Shown here: positions 8,324-17,467 of the stretch, piece after piece | Numbering within the stretch: the first letter of the stretch is position 1 | Layout: every line of letters begins with the position of its first letter | NCBI GenBank assembly: GCA_004558115.1 | Contig: SFDT01000002.1 | Location: forward strand, 12,581-76,580 | Direction of reading: 5' to 3' | Length of the DNA stretch: 64,000 bases | Source: Clostridiales bacterium | GTDB taxonomy: Bacteria > Bacillota > Clostridia > Oscillospirales > Oscillospiraceae | Notes under the pieces: generated by a model | Seen by the model: the letters and a program-made list of their open reading frames with translations, nothing else | Told to the model about the DNA's origin: nothing | Database searches by the model: none | Position numbers and translations under genes: made by a program

Positions 8324-9127
8324 ATGAAACGACTTCGCATCATCACCCTGGTCTGCTTCCTGCTTTCAGCGGCGGCCCTGGGAGCTTCCACGGCCTATCA
8401 GGTCTGGAGCGAGGACAAGACCATCCCCGTCATCGACTGCCCGGAGGAGCCGTTGGTGCTGTCTGTGAAGGACAGCGGCACCGAAGTGCTGCTGCGGGAT
8501 GTGACCGCTTATGACGAAAAAGACGGAGATCTGACAGATCGGCTGCTGCTGGAGGGCATCGACCGCGCCTCTGGCGGCGATATCACCGTCACTTATGTGG
8601 TGGTGGACAGTGACCACCATGTGGTCAGCCGCAGCCGTACCTTGCAGTACACGGACTATACGCCGCCCCGCTTTGCCCTGTCCAAGGAGCTGCGTTACTC
8701 CATGGGCAGCAGCGTCCGCATCAAGGACCGGCTGACAGCCACGGACGTGGTGGACGGCGATCTGTCGGACCGCATCAAGGTGAACTCCAACGACCTGTCC
8801 CCCTATTACGAGGGCACATATCCCGTGACCTTTGAGGTCACCAACAGCCTGGGCGACACCGCATCCCTCACCATGGATGTGGTGGTGCGGAACTATGCCG
8901 CCGGCGAGCCCCGCATCACCCTGACGCAGTATCTGGTGTACCGGAAGGCCGGGGAGCGTTTTGACGCCCGGGCCTATCTGGATTCCGTCAGCGGCGGGGC
9001 GGTGGAGGATGTCGCCATCCAGCTGCCGGAGGGCGGGCTGTCCGCCGGCGTCAGCCAGGTGACCTATTCCTGCGTGGGACAAAACGGGACCGTGGGTTCC
9101 ACCGTCCTCTACGTTGTGACCGAGTGA
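8324..9127 (+). CDS. Exported protein with Ig-like/cadherin-like domains
   Basis: A 267-residue protein with an N-terminal membrane or signal segment (about 5-24), then repeats of a beta-sandwich type. Two repeats carry the acidic turn AYDEKDGDLTDR (about 62-73) and ATDVVDGDLSDR (about 138-149), matching DUF5011/HYR-like immunoglobulin folds; the acidic loops could bind calcium. It sits between the phosphatase and the first kinase and probably works outside the membrane with the polymer or Wzz domains. No enzymatic motif is visible. Confidence 0.75.
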   Translation: MKRLRIITLVCFLLSAAALGASTAYQVWSEDKTIPVIDCPEEPLVLSVKDSGTEVLLRDVTAYDEKDGDLTDRLLLEGIDRASGGDITVTYVVVDSDHHVVSRSRTLQYTDYTPPRFALSKELRYSMGSSVRIKDRLTATDVVDGDLSDRIKVNSNDLSPYYEGTYPVTFEVTNSLGDTASLTMDVVVRNYAAGEPRITLTQYLVYRKAGERFDARAYLDSVSGGAVEDVAIQLPEGGLSAGVSQVTYSCVGQNGTVGSTVLYVVTE

Positions 9128-9137
9128 GGAAACGAAT

Positions 9138-10613
9138 ATGGATGAACAACAGACTTTTCGATGGACGGACCTGAACCTGTTCTGCCTGCTGCGCCGGTTG
9201 GGCCGGGATGTTTTGCTGGTGGTGGCGGCGGGACTCATTGCCGCCATGCTGACCGAGACAGCGATCCAGAACCTGTACAAGCCGGAGTATACGGCCAGCG
9301 CCACCATGGCGGTCAGCGTGAAAAGCGGCGGCTATTCCTCCGTCTTGTCCAACCTGAATATCTCCTCGGAGATCGCGGACACCTTTACCAAGCTGTTTGA
9401 AAGCAATATGTTCGGCGGCATTGCCAGCAGCAAGCTGGGTACCAGCAGCCTGCCCGGCAAGCTGACGGCCTCCGTCCTGCCGGAGACGAATATCCTGACG
9501 CTGCGGGTGACGGCGGATACCCCGGAGGATGCCTTCCGAACGCTGCAGCTGCTGCTGGACAACTATGACACGGTCTCGGAATACGTGTTCCAGAACGTGA
9601 TCTTGAAGGAGCTGGACAGCCCCTCCGTTCCGGTGAAGCCTTCCAATCCCGTGAACCGGGGGCAGCTCCTGAAACGGGCTTTTGTGGGTGGCGCCGGTGC
9701 CATGATGGTGCTGCTGCTGGCCATCGCCGTCCTGTCCGACACGGTGCAGACCTCTGAGGCTGTGCGGCGGAAGCTGGATGTGAAGCTGTTTGCCACCATC
9801 CACCACGAGGAAAAGAACAAGACCTTGCGGACGAAGCTGAAAAAGGCCAATAAGGGCCTGCTCATCACCATGCCGGTGGCCAGCTTCTATTTCACGGAGG
9901 AGATCTACAAGCTGGGGACAAAGGTGGACTATGCCGCCCGCCACGGGGAGCGGAAGGTCATCCTGGTTACCAGCGTGGCGGAAAACGAGGGCAAGTCCAC
10001 CGTGGCTGCCAACCTGGCGCTGTCCTTGACCCAGGGCGAGCGGAAGGTGCTGCTCATCGACGCGGACCTCCATAAGGCTGCCCAGTACAAGCTGTTCCAC
10101 CGCAAGCCGGCGGTGGAGCTGGCGGATATGCTCCAAGGCGAGGCGCCCTATCAGCCGGAGCTGCTGGAAAAGCATAACCTGTATACTCTGTTTTCCACCA
10201 AATCCAGCGACGGCGCCGCGGAGCTGATCGCCTCCCGGGAGATGGGGGCTCTGCTGGACAAAGCCCGGAAGGAGATGGACTATATCGTCATCGACTCCCC
10301 GCCCATGGCCCTGTTTTCCGATGTGGAGGCTTTGGCGGACCGGGCGGACCTGTCGCTGCTGGTGGTGCGCCAGGATGTGACCCCGGCCCGGCGCATCAAC
10401 GACACGGTGGATATTTTGAACCAGTGCCGGGCGGAGCTGCTGGGCTGCGTGTTCAACGATGTGCGCGGCCTGCCCTTCTCCAATGACCACCACAGCTACG
10501 GCTACGGCTATGGCTACGGCGACCGCTACGGCTACGGCGGATATTACGGGCAAAAGCCCAAAAGCGGCAAAACAACGGACAAGCAGTCGGAGGGGACCCA
10601 TGGAAGAGCTTAA
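9138..10613 (+). CDS. Wzz-fused BY-kinase 1 (tyrosine kinase, chain-length regulator)
   Basis: A 491-residue protein: N-terminal Wzz domain between two membrane helices (about 20-200, with a Pro-rich stretch before the second helix), then a cytoplasmic P-loop kinase. The Walker A is SVAENEGKST (Lys about 285), A' is VLLIDADL, and Walker B is YIVIDSPP. The C-terminus has eight tyrosines in SYGYGYGYGDRYGYGG and YYG. BY-kinases autophosphorylate such tails to control polymer length and export. Walker A' lacks the usual R-K/R-P follow-up (here LHKAAQ), so it is divergent from its neighbour. The Wzz-kinase fusion is the Wzc-like arrangement rather than the split form common in Firmicutes. Confidence 0.88.
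   Translation: MDEQQTFRWTDLNLFCLLRRLGRDVLLVVAAGLIAAMLTETAIQNLYKPEYTASATMAVSVKSGGYSSVLSNLNISSEIADTFTKLFESNMFGGIASSKLGTSSLPGKLTASVLPETNILTLRVTADTPEDAFRTLQLLLDNYDTVSEYVFQNVILKELDSPSVPVKPSNPVNRGQLLKRAFVGGAGAMMVLLLAIAVLSDTVQTSEAVRRKLDVKLFATIHHEEKNKTLRTKLKKANKGLLITMPVASFYFTEEIYKLGTKVDYAARHGERKVILVTSVAENEGKSTVAANLALSLTQGERKVLLIDADLHKAAQYKLFHRKPAVELADMLQGEAPYQPELLEKHNLYTLFSTKSSDGAAELIASREMGALLDKARKEMDYIVIDSPPMALFSDVEALADRADLSLLVVRQDVTPARRINDTVDILNQCRAELLGCVFNDVRGLPFSNDHHSYGYGYGYGDRYGYGGYYGQKPKSGKTTDKQSEGTHGRA
10495..10549 (+). repeat. Tandem GGCTAC/GGCTAT repeat coding a Tyr-Gly tail
   Basis: Six-base units encoding Gly-Tyr run through the end of BY-kinase 1. Each unit is in frame, so slippage would change the number of phosphorylatable tyrosines without a frameshift. 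Confidence 0.8.
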
Positions 10614-12075
10614 AAAGGACCAGGAAGAACTGGAAAAAATCGATATTTTCCGGGTCCTTCAGGAATTTTGGAAGGCTTTTTGCCGGTTGTGGTGGCTGCC
10701 GTTCCTTCTGGCGGTGGCCTGCGGCGGCCTGCTGGGCCTGCGGGCCTGGCGGAGCTATACGCCCATGTACGCCTCCCAGGTGACGTTTACCATTCAGACG
10801 GCGGATTCCTCCCTGACGGACATCGGCGGCAGCACCAGCTACTACAATAAGGCCACGGCGGAGCAGCTGACGAAGACCTTTCCCTACCTGGTCCAGTCGG
10901 ACCTGATGAAAAGCAAGCTGCGCCAGGCCATGGGCGTGAGCTGGATCAACGGCAATATCACTGCCCAGACGGTGGATAATACCAGCCTGTTTTCCCTGCG
11001 GGTCACCAGTACGTCGGCCCAGGACGCCTATGACATTCTGGTGGCGGTGACGGAGGTGTATCCCCAGGTGGCGGATTACGTCATCGGCAACACGGAGATG
11101 AACGTCCTGACGCAGCCGGAGGTGGCCGCGGAGCCCTACAATGCGTTCCGGCCCGTTCCCACCATCTGTAAGGGTGCTTTTCTGGGGGCGTTTTTGGGAC
11201 TGCTGGTCATTTTGCTGTACGCCTTCACCAGACGCAGCATCCGGGACCCGGAGGATATCCACCGGCGGCTGAACCAGACCTGCATCGCCACACTGCCCAA
11301 GGTCACGTTTAAGCGGCGGGGCAATGCCATCGATAAAAATATTTCCGTTTTGAACCAGCGGGTGGACGGCGCCTTCCGGGAGAGCGTGCGGAGCATGCGC
11401 ATCAAATTCCTGCGGGAGGCCCAGAAGCAGCGGGCCAAGGTGGTCATGGTCACCAGCACCCTGCCCGGCGAGGGCAAGACCACGACAGCGGTGAATCTGG
11501 CTCTGACCCTGGGTCAGAACGGCGCCCGGGTCATCCTGGTGGACCTGGACCTGCGAAAGCCCTCCGTGAAAAAGGCGCTGGGTGTGCGGCAGGCTTCCAA
11601 GGGTATGCCGGAGCTGCTGGCGGACCCCGCCGCGGAACCGGCGGAAGAACTGCTGCATCTGGACAACAGCCGCCTTTCCCTGCTGGCAGGGGACAGCGCC
11701 GCGGCGGACCCCCGCCAGCAGATCAATTCCCGCCGGCTGGGCGCTATTCTGGACGCCCTTCGGCAGGAGGCGGACTACATCGTGTTGGACACGCCGCCCT
11801 GCGGCATCCTGTCGGACAGCGCCGGTGTGGCCAGGCTGGCGGACTGTACCCTGTATGTGATCCGTGCCGGCGCCGTGGAGGTGCCTCATATCATGGACAG
11901 CCTGCAATTCCTGGCGGAAAGCGGCACCCGGATGGTGGGCTGTGTCCTTAACGGCGTGCAGCCCGGACAGGGCGGCTACGGTTATGGCTATGGCTACGGC
12001 TACGGCGGCTATGGCTATGGTTATGGAAAGTACAATGCCCACCGCAAGAGCAAGGCGGCGGAGGAAGAACCGTAA
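10600..12075 (+). CDS. Wzz-fused BY-kinase 2 (tyrosine kinase, chain-length regulator)
   Basis: A second 491-residue Wzz/BY-kinase, overlapping the first by 14 bases (ATG 10600 behind GGAGGGG). Two membrane helices (about 27-46 and 195-215) bracket the Wzz region. The kinase has a more canonical Walker A, STLPGEGKTT (Lys about 292), A' VILVDLDLRKPS and Walker B YIVLDTPP. The tail GGYGYGYGYGYGGYGYGYG plus KY carries nine tyrosines. Identical length but distinct motifs suggest an old tandem duplication with divergence, perhaps a hetero-oligomer. A hairpin terminator follows. Confidence 0.9.
   Translation: MEELKKDQEELEKIDIFRVLQEFWKAFCRLWWLPFLLAVACGGLLGLRAWRSYTPMYASQVTFTIQTADSSLTDIGGSTSYYNKATAEQLTKTFPYLVQSDLMKSKLRQAMGVSWINGNITAQTVDNTSLFSLRVTSTSAQDAYDILVAVTEVYPQVADYVIGNTEMNVLTQPEVAAEPYNAFRPVPTICKGAFLGAFLGLLVILLYAFTRRSIRDPEDIHRRLNQTCIATLPKVTFKRRGNAIDKNISVLNQRVDGAFRESVRSMRIKFLREAQKQRAKVVMVTSTLPGEGKTTTAVNLALTLGQNGARVILVDLDLRKPSVKKALGVRQASKGMPELLADPAAEPAEELLHLDNSRLSLLAGDSAAADPRQQINSRRLGAILDALRQEADYIVLDTPPCGILSDSAGVARLADCTLYVIRAGAVEVPHIMDSLQFLAESGTRMVGCVLNGVQPGQGGYGYGYGYGYGGYGYGYGKYNAHRKSKAAEEEP
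11972..12031 (+). repeat. Tandem GGCTAC/GGTTAT repeat coding the second Tyr-Gly tail
   Basis: The same hexanucleotide pattern as at 10495-10549, here at the end of BY-kinase 2. The third-base mix (TAC and TAT) argues for selection on the protein tail, not only DNA slippage. Confidence 0.8.
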
Positions 12076-12087
12076 ATCACGGCCGGA

Positions 12088-12130
12088 AAGAAGCTGCCGG
12101 AGAAGTTCCGGGCAGCTTCTTCCCTTTTCG
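12088..12130 (+). terminator. Probable intrinsic terminator after BY-kinase 2
   Basis: GAAGCTGCCGG and CCGGGCAGCTTC pair with one bulge around a 7-base loop, followed by TTCCCTTTT. The T-run is broken by C, so read-through into the peptidase gene is possible. Confidence 0.6.
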
Positions 12131-12147
12131 GAGAAAGGAGGGGAGTC

Positions 12148-12639
12148 ATGGAGCCGAAAAAGCGCACCGTGGATATCCACACCTACCTGCCGGTGCTGAT
12201 GGAGCTTTTGGAGCAGGGGGAGAGCGTCAGCCTTACTGTCACGGGCAACAGCATGTCTCCCTTCCTGGTCCATGGCCGGGACCAGATCAGCTTTCAAAAG
12301 CCCTCCGCTCCTTTGAAGCGGGGAGACATGGCGTTTTTTTGCCGGGTGAACGGAGACTATGTCATGCACCGTGTCCTGCGGGCGGAGGAGGACGGATACT
12401 TCCTGGTGGGGGACGGCCAGCAGGAAGTGGAGGGACCTGTCCCTCCCGGACAGGTGTTTGCCGTGGTGACGAAGGTGTGCCGCAAGGGCCGCTGGATCGG
12501 GCCGGGGGACTTCTGGTGGGACTTTTTTGCCGGCCCGTGGCTGCGGCTGCTGCCGCTGCGGCCCCTGCTGCGGCGGCTGTATGGTGTGTATTTCCGCATG
12601 TTCAGGAGAGGAGGGCGTGACCATGACACAGCCGGATAA
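12148..12639 (+). CDS. S24/S26-family peptidase, S26B (signal-peptidase) like
   Basis: A 163-residue protein with TGNSMSPFL (nucleophile S35), KRGDMAFF and YVMHRVL (H74), ending in GYFLVGDGQ. A Ser-His pair in this arrangement is that of archaeal/ER-type signal peptidases (S26B), not the Ser-Lys of LepB. There is no N-terminal membrane helix; the C-terminal third is aromatic and basic and may sit on the membrane. Peptidases of this type occur in RiPP and radical SAM peptide clusters, and an ABC exporter overlaps it by 17 bases, so leader removal during export is a reasonable inference. ATG 12148 follows AAAGGAGG. Confidence 0.72.
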   Translation: MEPKKRTVDIHTYLPVLMELLEQGESVSLTVTGNSMSPFLVHGRDQISFQKPSAPLKRGDMAFFCRVNGDYVMHRVLRAEEDGYFLVGDGQQEVEGPVPPGQVFAVVTKVCRKGRWIGPGDFWWDFFAGPWLRLLPLRPLLRRLYGVYFRMFRRGGRDHDTAG

Positions 12640-14416
12640 TGGCCGGGAGGACCGGACGGCCCTGGGCTCCGAGGCTTTGGGGACCCTGCTGCGGCGCTGG
12701 AGGGAGGGGACCTTCGGCGAACTGCTGGAGGACTGGCGGTGGATCTTGGCCCACACGAAGCGGTATAAATGGGCGGTGGCCTGCTATCTGGTCCTGGGCG
12801 TGGCCAGCGCCTCTTTGGGGCTGGTGTCGGCGGTGGCCAGCAAATACGCCATCGACATCATCACCGGCTACCAGACCTCCCGCCTGGGCGCCATGGCGGC
12901 GGTCATGGTGGCTTCGGCCCTGGCCAGCCTGCTGCTGCGGAGCTTGGTCTCCCGGGTATCCGCCAAGGTGAGCATCTTCGTCAGCAACGATATCCAGGCG
13001 TCTGTATTTGACAAGGTGCTGGACGCCGACTGGCTGGCCCTCAGCCGGTACAGCAGCGGCGACCTCCTCAGCCGCTTCAACAGCGATGTGAGCACCGTGG
13101 CCGGCAACGCCATCAGCTGGCTGCCGAACCTTCTGGTGAGCCTGTATACGTTCATCGCCACGTTCTTCGTCATTCTCTACTATGACCGCGTCATGGCCCT
13201 CATCGCCCTGGCCAGCGCACCGTTTTTGCTGGTGAGCTCCCGGTATCTGCTGGGGCGCATGCGGCGGCACAACCAGCGGATGAAGGAGCTGGGCAGCCAG
13301 CTGATGGCCTACGAGGTGGAGACCTTCTACAATGTAGACACCATCAAGAGCTTCGGCATCATGGGCCAGTATGGCCGCGGCCTGCGGCAGCGGCAGGAGA
13401 CCTTCCAAAAAGCCAGCCTGGACTATAACCTGTTCAGTATCAAGACGGACGCGGCCATCTCCCTGCTGGGCTCCGCCGTGCAGCTGGCGGGCTTTGGGTA
13501 CTGCCTGTACCTGCTGTGGAGCGGGAAGATCGTCTACGGCACCATGACGCTGTTTTTGTCCCAGAGCGCCAAGCTCTCCTCCACGTTCAGCAGCCTGGTG
13601 GGCGTGGTGCCCGCCTTTCTCACCAGTTCCGTTTCCGCCCGGCGCATCCGGGAACTGACGGAGCTCCCCAAGGAGCCCCACATCCCCGGCAGCGGCCTGG
13701 ACCGACATGGGGAGGAGGGCTTTGCCGTCCGGATGGAGGATGTGGACTTTGGCTATGATCCGGCGGAGCCGGTCCTCATGGGCTCTGCTTTCCATGCGGA
13801 GCCGGGGGAGATCGTGGCGCTGGTGGGACCCTCCGGAGAGGGCAAGACCACCATGATCCGGCTGATACTGGGCCTGGTCCGGCCGGACCGGGGCCGGGTG
13901 TTCCTGAGGACCGGGGCTGGACTGGAGGCGGAGGTGAACGCGGAGACCCGGCACCTCTTTTCCTATGTCCCCCAGGGCAACACCATCCTCTCCGGCACCA
14001 TCGCGGACAACCTGCGCATGGTGAAGGAGGATGCCACGGACCAAGAGCTGGAGGAAGCCCTGCGCCTGGCCTGTGCCTGGGAGTTTGTGTCCCGGATGCC
14101 GGAGGGCGTCCACAGCAGTGTGGGAGAGCGGGGCAGGGGCCTTTCCGAGGGACAGGCCCAGCGCCTTGCCATTGCCCGGGCCGTTTTGAAGGATGCGCCC
14201 GTGCTGCTGCTGGATGAGGCCACCTCCGCCCTGGATGTTGCCACGGAGCGGCAGGTGCTGCGCAATCTCATGACCGGGCGGCCCAACCGCACCGTCATCG
14301 TCACCACGCACCGGCCCAGTGTATTGGGCATGTGCCGCCGGGTGTACCGGATCGTAGACCGGCAGGTACGGGAGCTGGACCGGGAGGAGTCAGAGCGGCT
14401 GTCCATGGACTTTTGA
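12623..14416 (+). CDS. ABC exporter, fused membrane and ATPase domains
   Basis: A 597-residue half-transporter. Six membrane helices (about 45-330) are followed by an ATPase with Walker A GPSGEGKTTM, Q-loop SYVPQGNTILSG, signature LSEGQAQRLAIARA, Walker B VLLLDEATSALD and H-loop TTHR. No N-terminal C39 peptidase domain is present, in keeping with a separate peptidase gene just upstream that it overlaps. It probably exports the processed peptide encoded nearby or a related surface product; a lipid or drug substrate cannot be excluded. ATG 12623 behind GGAGAGGAGG was preferred to an upstream in-frame ATG inside the peptidase gene. Confidence 0.85.
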   Translation: MTQPDNGREDRTALGSEALGTLLRRWREGTFGELLEDWRWILAHTKRYKWAVACYLVLGVASASLGLVSAVASKYAIDIITGYQTSRLGAMAAVMVASALASLLLRSLVSRVSAKVSIFVSNDIQASVFDKVLDADWLALSRYSSGDLLSRFNSDVSTVAGNAISWLPNLLVSLYTFIATFFVILYYDRVMALIALASAPFLLVSSRYLLGRMRRHNQRMKELGSQLMAYEVETFYNVDTIKSFGIMGQYGRGLRQRQETFQKASLDYNLFSIKTDAAISLLGSAVQLAGFGYCLYLLWSGKIVYGTMTLFLSQSAKLSSTFSSLVGVVPAFLTSSVSARRIRELTELPKEPHIPGSGLDRHGEEGFAVRMEDVDFGYDPAEPVLMGSAFHAEPGEIVALVGPSGEGKTTMIRLILGLVRPDRGRVFLRTGAGLEAEVNAETRHLFSYVPQGNTILSGTIADNLRMVKEDATDQELEEALRLACAWEFVSRMPEGVHSSVGERGRGLSEGQAQRLAIARAVLKDAPVLLLDEATSALDVATERQVLRNLMTGRPNRTVIVTTHRPSVLGMCRRVYRIVDRQVRELDREESERLSMDF

Positions 14417-14496
14417 GGAAGCGGCCGCAGGCGCAGGATTTTGAAAAAAATGAAAGTGAAATTGAAAAAATTATCCAATTCGGCACGGTTTTGAGG

Positions 14497-14525
14497 TTGC
14501 CGTTGAAAATTGATTGTGCTATAAT
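14497..14525 (+). promoter_or_regulatory. Extended -10 promoter of the VWA-SLH gene
   Basis: TTGCCG (14497-14502), 17 bases, then TGC-TATAAT (14517-14525). The stretch before it is A/T-rich. Transcription would start near 14532, giving an untranslated leader of about 88 bases that contains CCGCCGGAGCGGTGAACC, able to fold around CCGGAGC. Confidence 0.7.
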
Positions 14526-14619
14526 CAACTTACTTATATGTGGGCGTGTGCCTTTGGTGAGTTCCCGCCGGAGCGGTGAACCGCCGGAGCTGCCAATCGT
14601 GTAAATGGAGGTATCAATC

Positions 14620-16893
14620 ATGCGAAAACACAGAGTCTTAGCGGGGATTCTGACTGCCATCATGCTGCTTGGCATGGTGCCGTCCGCGCTTGCGGCGGGA
14701 ACAGCCGAATATAAGGGCCCGAATCCGGGACAGATCACCTATGCCGAGCAGGGTGTTATTCTGGACAAGAATGCTACGGAACTGAAAAGCGGCGAAACGA
14801 CACTGAATCTGACTATCTCCGCCCCCTCTGACCAGAGTCCCGTGGCGGTGGAGTTCGTGCTGGACGGCACCAGCAGCCTGCACGGTATCTCTGGCGATAC
14901 GAACCCGGTCAAGAAGATGGTGACGGATATTCAAAATAAGCTTTCCGGTAAGCTGGATAACGTCTATGTGGGCATCACTGTGTTCGGCAGCAAGGCGGCG
15001 ACCGTAGTGCCCATGTCCAAGCTGCAGGATGCCGGCAATTTTGACATCGACAGCTGGGCAACTGTCCTGCGGGCGGCTGACTTCCTGGGTACCAACGTGC
15101 AGGCGGGCCTCAAAGCCGGCATCGCGGACCTGACTTCCGCAACTCTGCCTGCCCATACCCGGAAGTACATGGTACTCATCACTGACGGCGGCAGCTATTA
15201 CTGGATGAACGGCAACGAAGCCGTCAACAACAGCTACTATACCGGTCGTGACAATGATGGAACGCCTACGACCGCGTCTTTGATGAACAGTGACGCCGCG
15301 GACGGCGGCTACACTGCGTTGACCTCCTTGAAAAATATGCCCGCTCTCAGCGCGGCGCCCAAGACCTACGGTGACCCCGATGCCCATGAGCCTCTGGCTG
15401 CCGCGGTCCAGGATATCAAGAGCGACGACGACAAATATACCAACTTTGAGACCGGCATTTACTGGGCTGCTCAGGAACTGAACAACATTCCCGATGATGT
15501 GAATCTCTTTACCGTAGGCAAAGACTATTATAAAAACCAGGGCATCGATGCTCTGACGAATCTGGCCGGAGAGTTTGTGCAGATGGCCATCGACATGGAT
15601 GATACCAAGCTCTCTGAAAAACTGATGAACAAGGACCTGAGTACGGCTCTGGACCTGATCGTTCAGAAGATCAGTGTTATGGTCCCGAAGGACAGCACCG
15701 TTACCGACTATATCGGCCGCACCCAGAAGGACAAGGGTGAGACGGAGGATTATAACTTTGATGTCATCACCGAGGACGGCTTCACTCTCCGGGTGGGCGA
15801 AACCACCTACACCGGCAGCCGCGTGTCCGAGAACACCTGGACGTTCGGCGATGGCTCCAGACTGGTCTATACCGCCGGCTCTGATGAGCACTTTGTTCTG
15901 ACCTTGGGCCAGGATATCGTCCGCGGCGGCAAGGTGTCTCTGGTCTATAACGCAAAGCTGGCCCAGTATGATGCCTCCAGCGGACATCATGACGTGCTGA
16001 CCAACGTGGTTGCTTACCTGACTCCTGTGAACAGCAATGAGGGTATGCCTTTCCCCGAGCCCAGCCTGGGCTACCAGGTTGGCGGCGGTGGCGGCGGCGG
16101 TGGGACCATCATTCCCGATGATGAGCCCCCCAAGGCCGAGCTGAACGAGACCGACCATTACGCTTATATCATTGGCCGTAAGGACGGCTTGGTCCATCCC
16201 GAGGCCAACATCACCCGCGGCGAGGTGGCCACCATTTACTTCCGTATGCTCACTGACGAATCCCGCAATGAGCTGTGGAGCCAGAGCAATCCCTACACCG
16301 ATGTCCAGCCGGATACCTGGTGCAATGCCGCTGTTTCCACCATGACCCGCGCCGGCGTGATCCAGGGCTTCTCTGACGGCACTTTCCGCCCCTATGCGCC
16401 TATCACCCGTGCCCAGTTTGCCACCATCGCGGTCCGCTTCTTCGAGGTGGTCTACTCCGGCGATGACAAGTTCACCGATATCGCTGACCACTGGGCGAAG
16501 GATTACATCAACAAGGCCGCTGAGGCCGCGCTGATCAACGGATTCTCCGATGGCACGTTCCGTCCCAATCAGAACATTACCCGTGCCCAGGCCATGGCCA
16601 TCTTCAACCGCGTGCTGGGCCGCGCTCCTGAGAAGGACCATCTGCTGCCTGGCGAGATGATCACCTGGCCTGACAACATGGATAAGAACGCGTGGTATTA
16701 CGCCAACATGCAGGAGGCCACTAACTCCCACGAGTATAGGGTCGAGTACGACGCGGACGGCGAGCCTTACGAGGTCTGGACCAAGCTCCTGCCTGTCCGT
16801 GACTGGGCTGCGTTTGAGAAGGAATGGTCCACGGTGAACTCCGCCGCCAACCCCGGTGAGGTCATCTCCGTTCCCGTAAACGTCAAGAAATAA
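14620..16893 (+). CDS. Secreted VWA-domain S-layer protein with three SLH domains
   Basis: A 757-residue surface protein. Signal peptide about 1-27 (ends SALAAG); VWA domain about 60-340 with a modified MIDAS (VEFVLDGTSSLHG, D-x-T-x-S) and VLITDGGSY; an extracellular region; a poly-Gly linker of eight Gly (about 488-496); then SLH modules with TRGEVATIYFRM, GFSDGTFRPYAPITRAQF and GFSDGTFRPNQNITRAQA. SLH modules bind pyruvylated wall polymer, so the protein is wall-anchored and may adhere through the VWA domain. An ATG at 14605 is too early because GGAGG lies inside it; ATG 14620 is correct. It has its own promoter and terminator. Confidence 0.9.
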   Translation: MRKHRVLAGILTAIMLLGMVPSALAAGTAEYKGPNPGQITYAEQGVILDKNATELKSGETTLNLTISAPSDQSPVAVEFVLDGTSSLHGISGDTNPVKKMVTDIQNKLSGKLDNVYVGITVFGSKAATVVPMSKLQDAGNFDIDSWATVLRAADFLGTNVQAGLKAGIADLTSATLPAHTRKYMVLITDGGSYYWMNGNEAVNNSYYTGRDNDGTPTTASLMNSDAADGGYTALTSLKNMPALSAAPKTYGDPDAHEPLAAAVQDIKSDDDKYTNFETGIYWAAQELNNIPDDVNLFTVGKDYYKNQGIDALTNLAGEFVQMAIDMDDTKLSEKLMNKDLSTALDLIVQKISVMVPKDSTVTDYIGRTQKDKGETEDYNFDVITEDGFTLRVGETTYTGSRVSENTWTFGDGSRLVYTAGSDEHFVLTLGQDIVRGGKVSLVYNAKLAQYDASSGHHDVLTNVVAYLTPVNSNEGMPFPEPSLGYQVGGGGGGGGTIIPDDEPPKAELNETDHYAYIIGRKDGLVHPEANITRGEVATIYFRMLTDESRNELWSQSNPYTDVQPDTWCNAAVSTMTRAGVIQGFSDGTFRPYAPITRAQFATIAVRFFEVVYSGDDKFTDIADHWAKDYINKAAEAALINGFSDGTFRPNQNITRAQAMAIFNRVLGRAPEKDHLLPGEMITWPDNMDKNAWYYANMQEATNSHEYRVEYDADGEPYEVWTKLLPVRDWAAFEKEWSTVNSAANPGEVISVPVNVKK

Positions 16894-16903
16894 GAACTTG
16901 CTG

Positions 16904-16937
16904 AAAGGCCGCCGTGGGAATCCACGGCGGCCTTTTT
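16904..16937 (+). terminator. Intrinsic terminator after the VWA-SLH gene
   Basis: AAAGGCCGCCGTGG, 4-base loop, CCACGGCGGCC and TTTTT: a textbook rho-independent terminator. Confidence 0.92.
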
Positions 16938-17066
16938 CACAGCGGTAAAAGGGTATAAAAAAACAAGAAATTTGAAAGGGAAAATAAAAAAGCAATTTTG
17001 TAAAAGAAAAACGGAAAATGCGCTGAAAAAAATCCAAAATTTTGCAATTTCCTTATATCGGAACGC

Positions 17067-17095
17067 TTGAATTTACCAGAGGAATGTGCTACCAT
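17067..17095 (+). promoter_or_regulatory. Extended -10 promoter of the PqqD/radical SAM operon
   Basis: TTGAAT (17067-17072), 17 bases, TGC-TACCAT (17087-17095). Upstream, 16940-17060 is very A-rich and may act as an UP element. The TGTGC before the -10 is identical to that of the VWA-SLH promoter. Confidence 0.6.
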
Positions 17096-17203
17096 AACAA
17101 TAATTATTCTGATAGTAGGGGTACTATGCCCATTTGCGGTAAAACGGCCTTTTGCAGAGGTGCAAGGCTCCTGCGGTCATGGAAAAAAGGGGTGAAAAGA
17201 AGT

Positions 17204-17467
17204 TTGAAAGCGACAAGTGAAGTGGTCCTTCGGGAGATCGCTGGAGAGAACCTTCTCATCCCGGTCGGACAGACAGCACTGAAGATCCACGGCATGATCA
17301 CCCTCAGCGAGAGCGGATTGCTGCTGTGGAACCGGCTCCAGGAGGAGTGTACCGAGGAAGACCTGGTGAATGCCCTGCTGGCGGAATACCAGGTGGACCG
17401 GGAGACTGCCACCGCTGATGTGAAAGCGTTTGTCCAGCAAATGCGGGAAGTGGGGATCCTGGTTTGA
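17204..17467 (+). CDS. PqqD-like peptide-recognition protein
   Basis: An 87-residue protein with VVLREIAGENLLIPVGQ, ITLSESGLLLWNRLQE and a C-terminal EVGIL. This is the PqqD fold, the RiPP recognition element (RRE) that binds leader peptides and hands them to a radical SAM enzyme, here encoded two kilobases downstream. The start is uncertain: TTG 17204 has AGGGGTG nine bases upstream; GTG 17192 and ATG 17126 are in frame and possible, but extend beyond the family core. It overlaps the next gene by 4 bases. Confidence 0.8.
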   Translation: MKATSEVVLREIAGENLLIPVGQTALKIHGMITLSESGLLLWNRLQEECTEEDLVNALLAEYQVDRETATADVKAFVQQMREVGILV

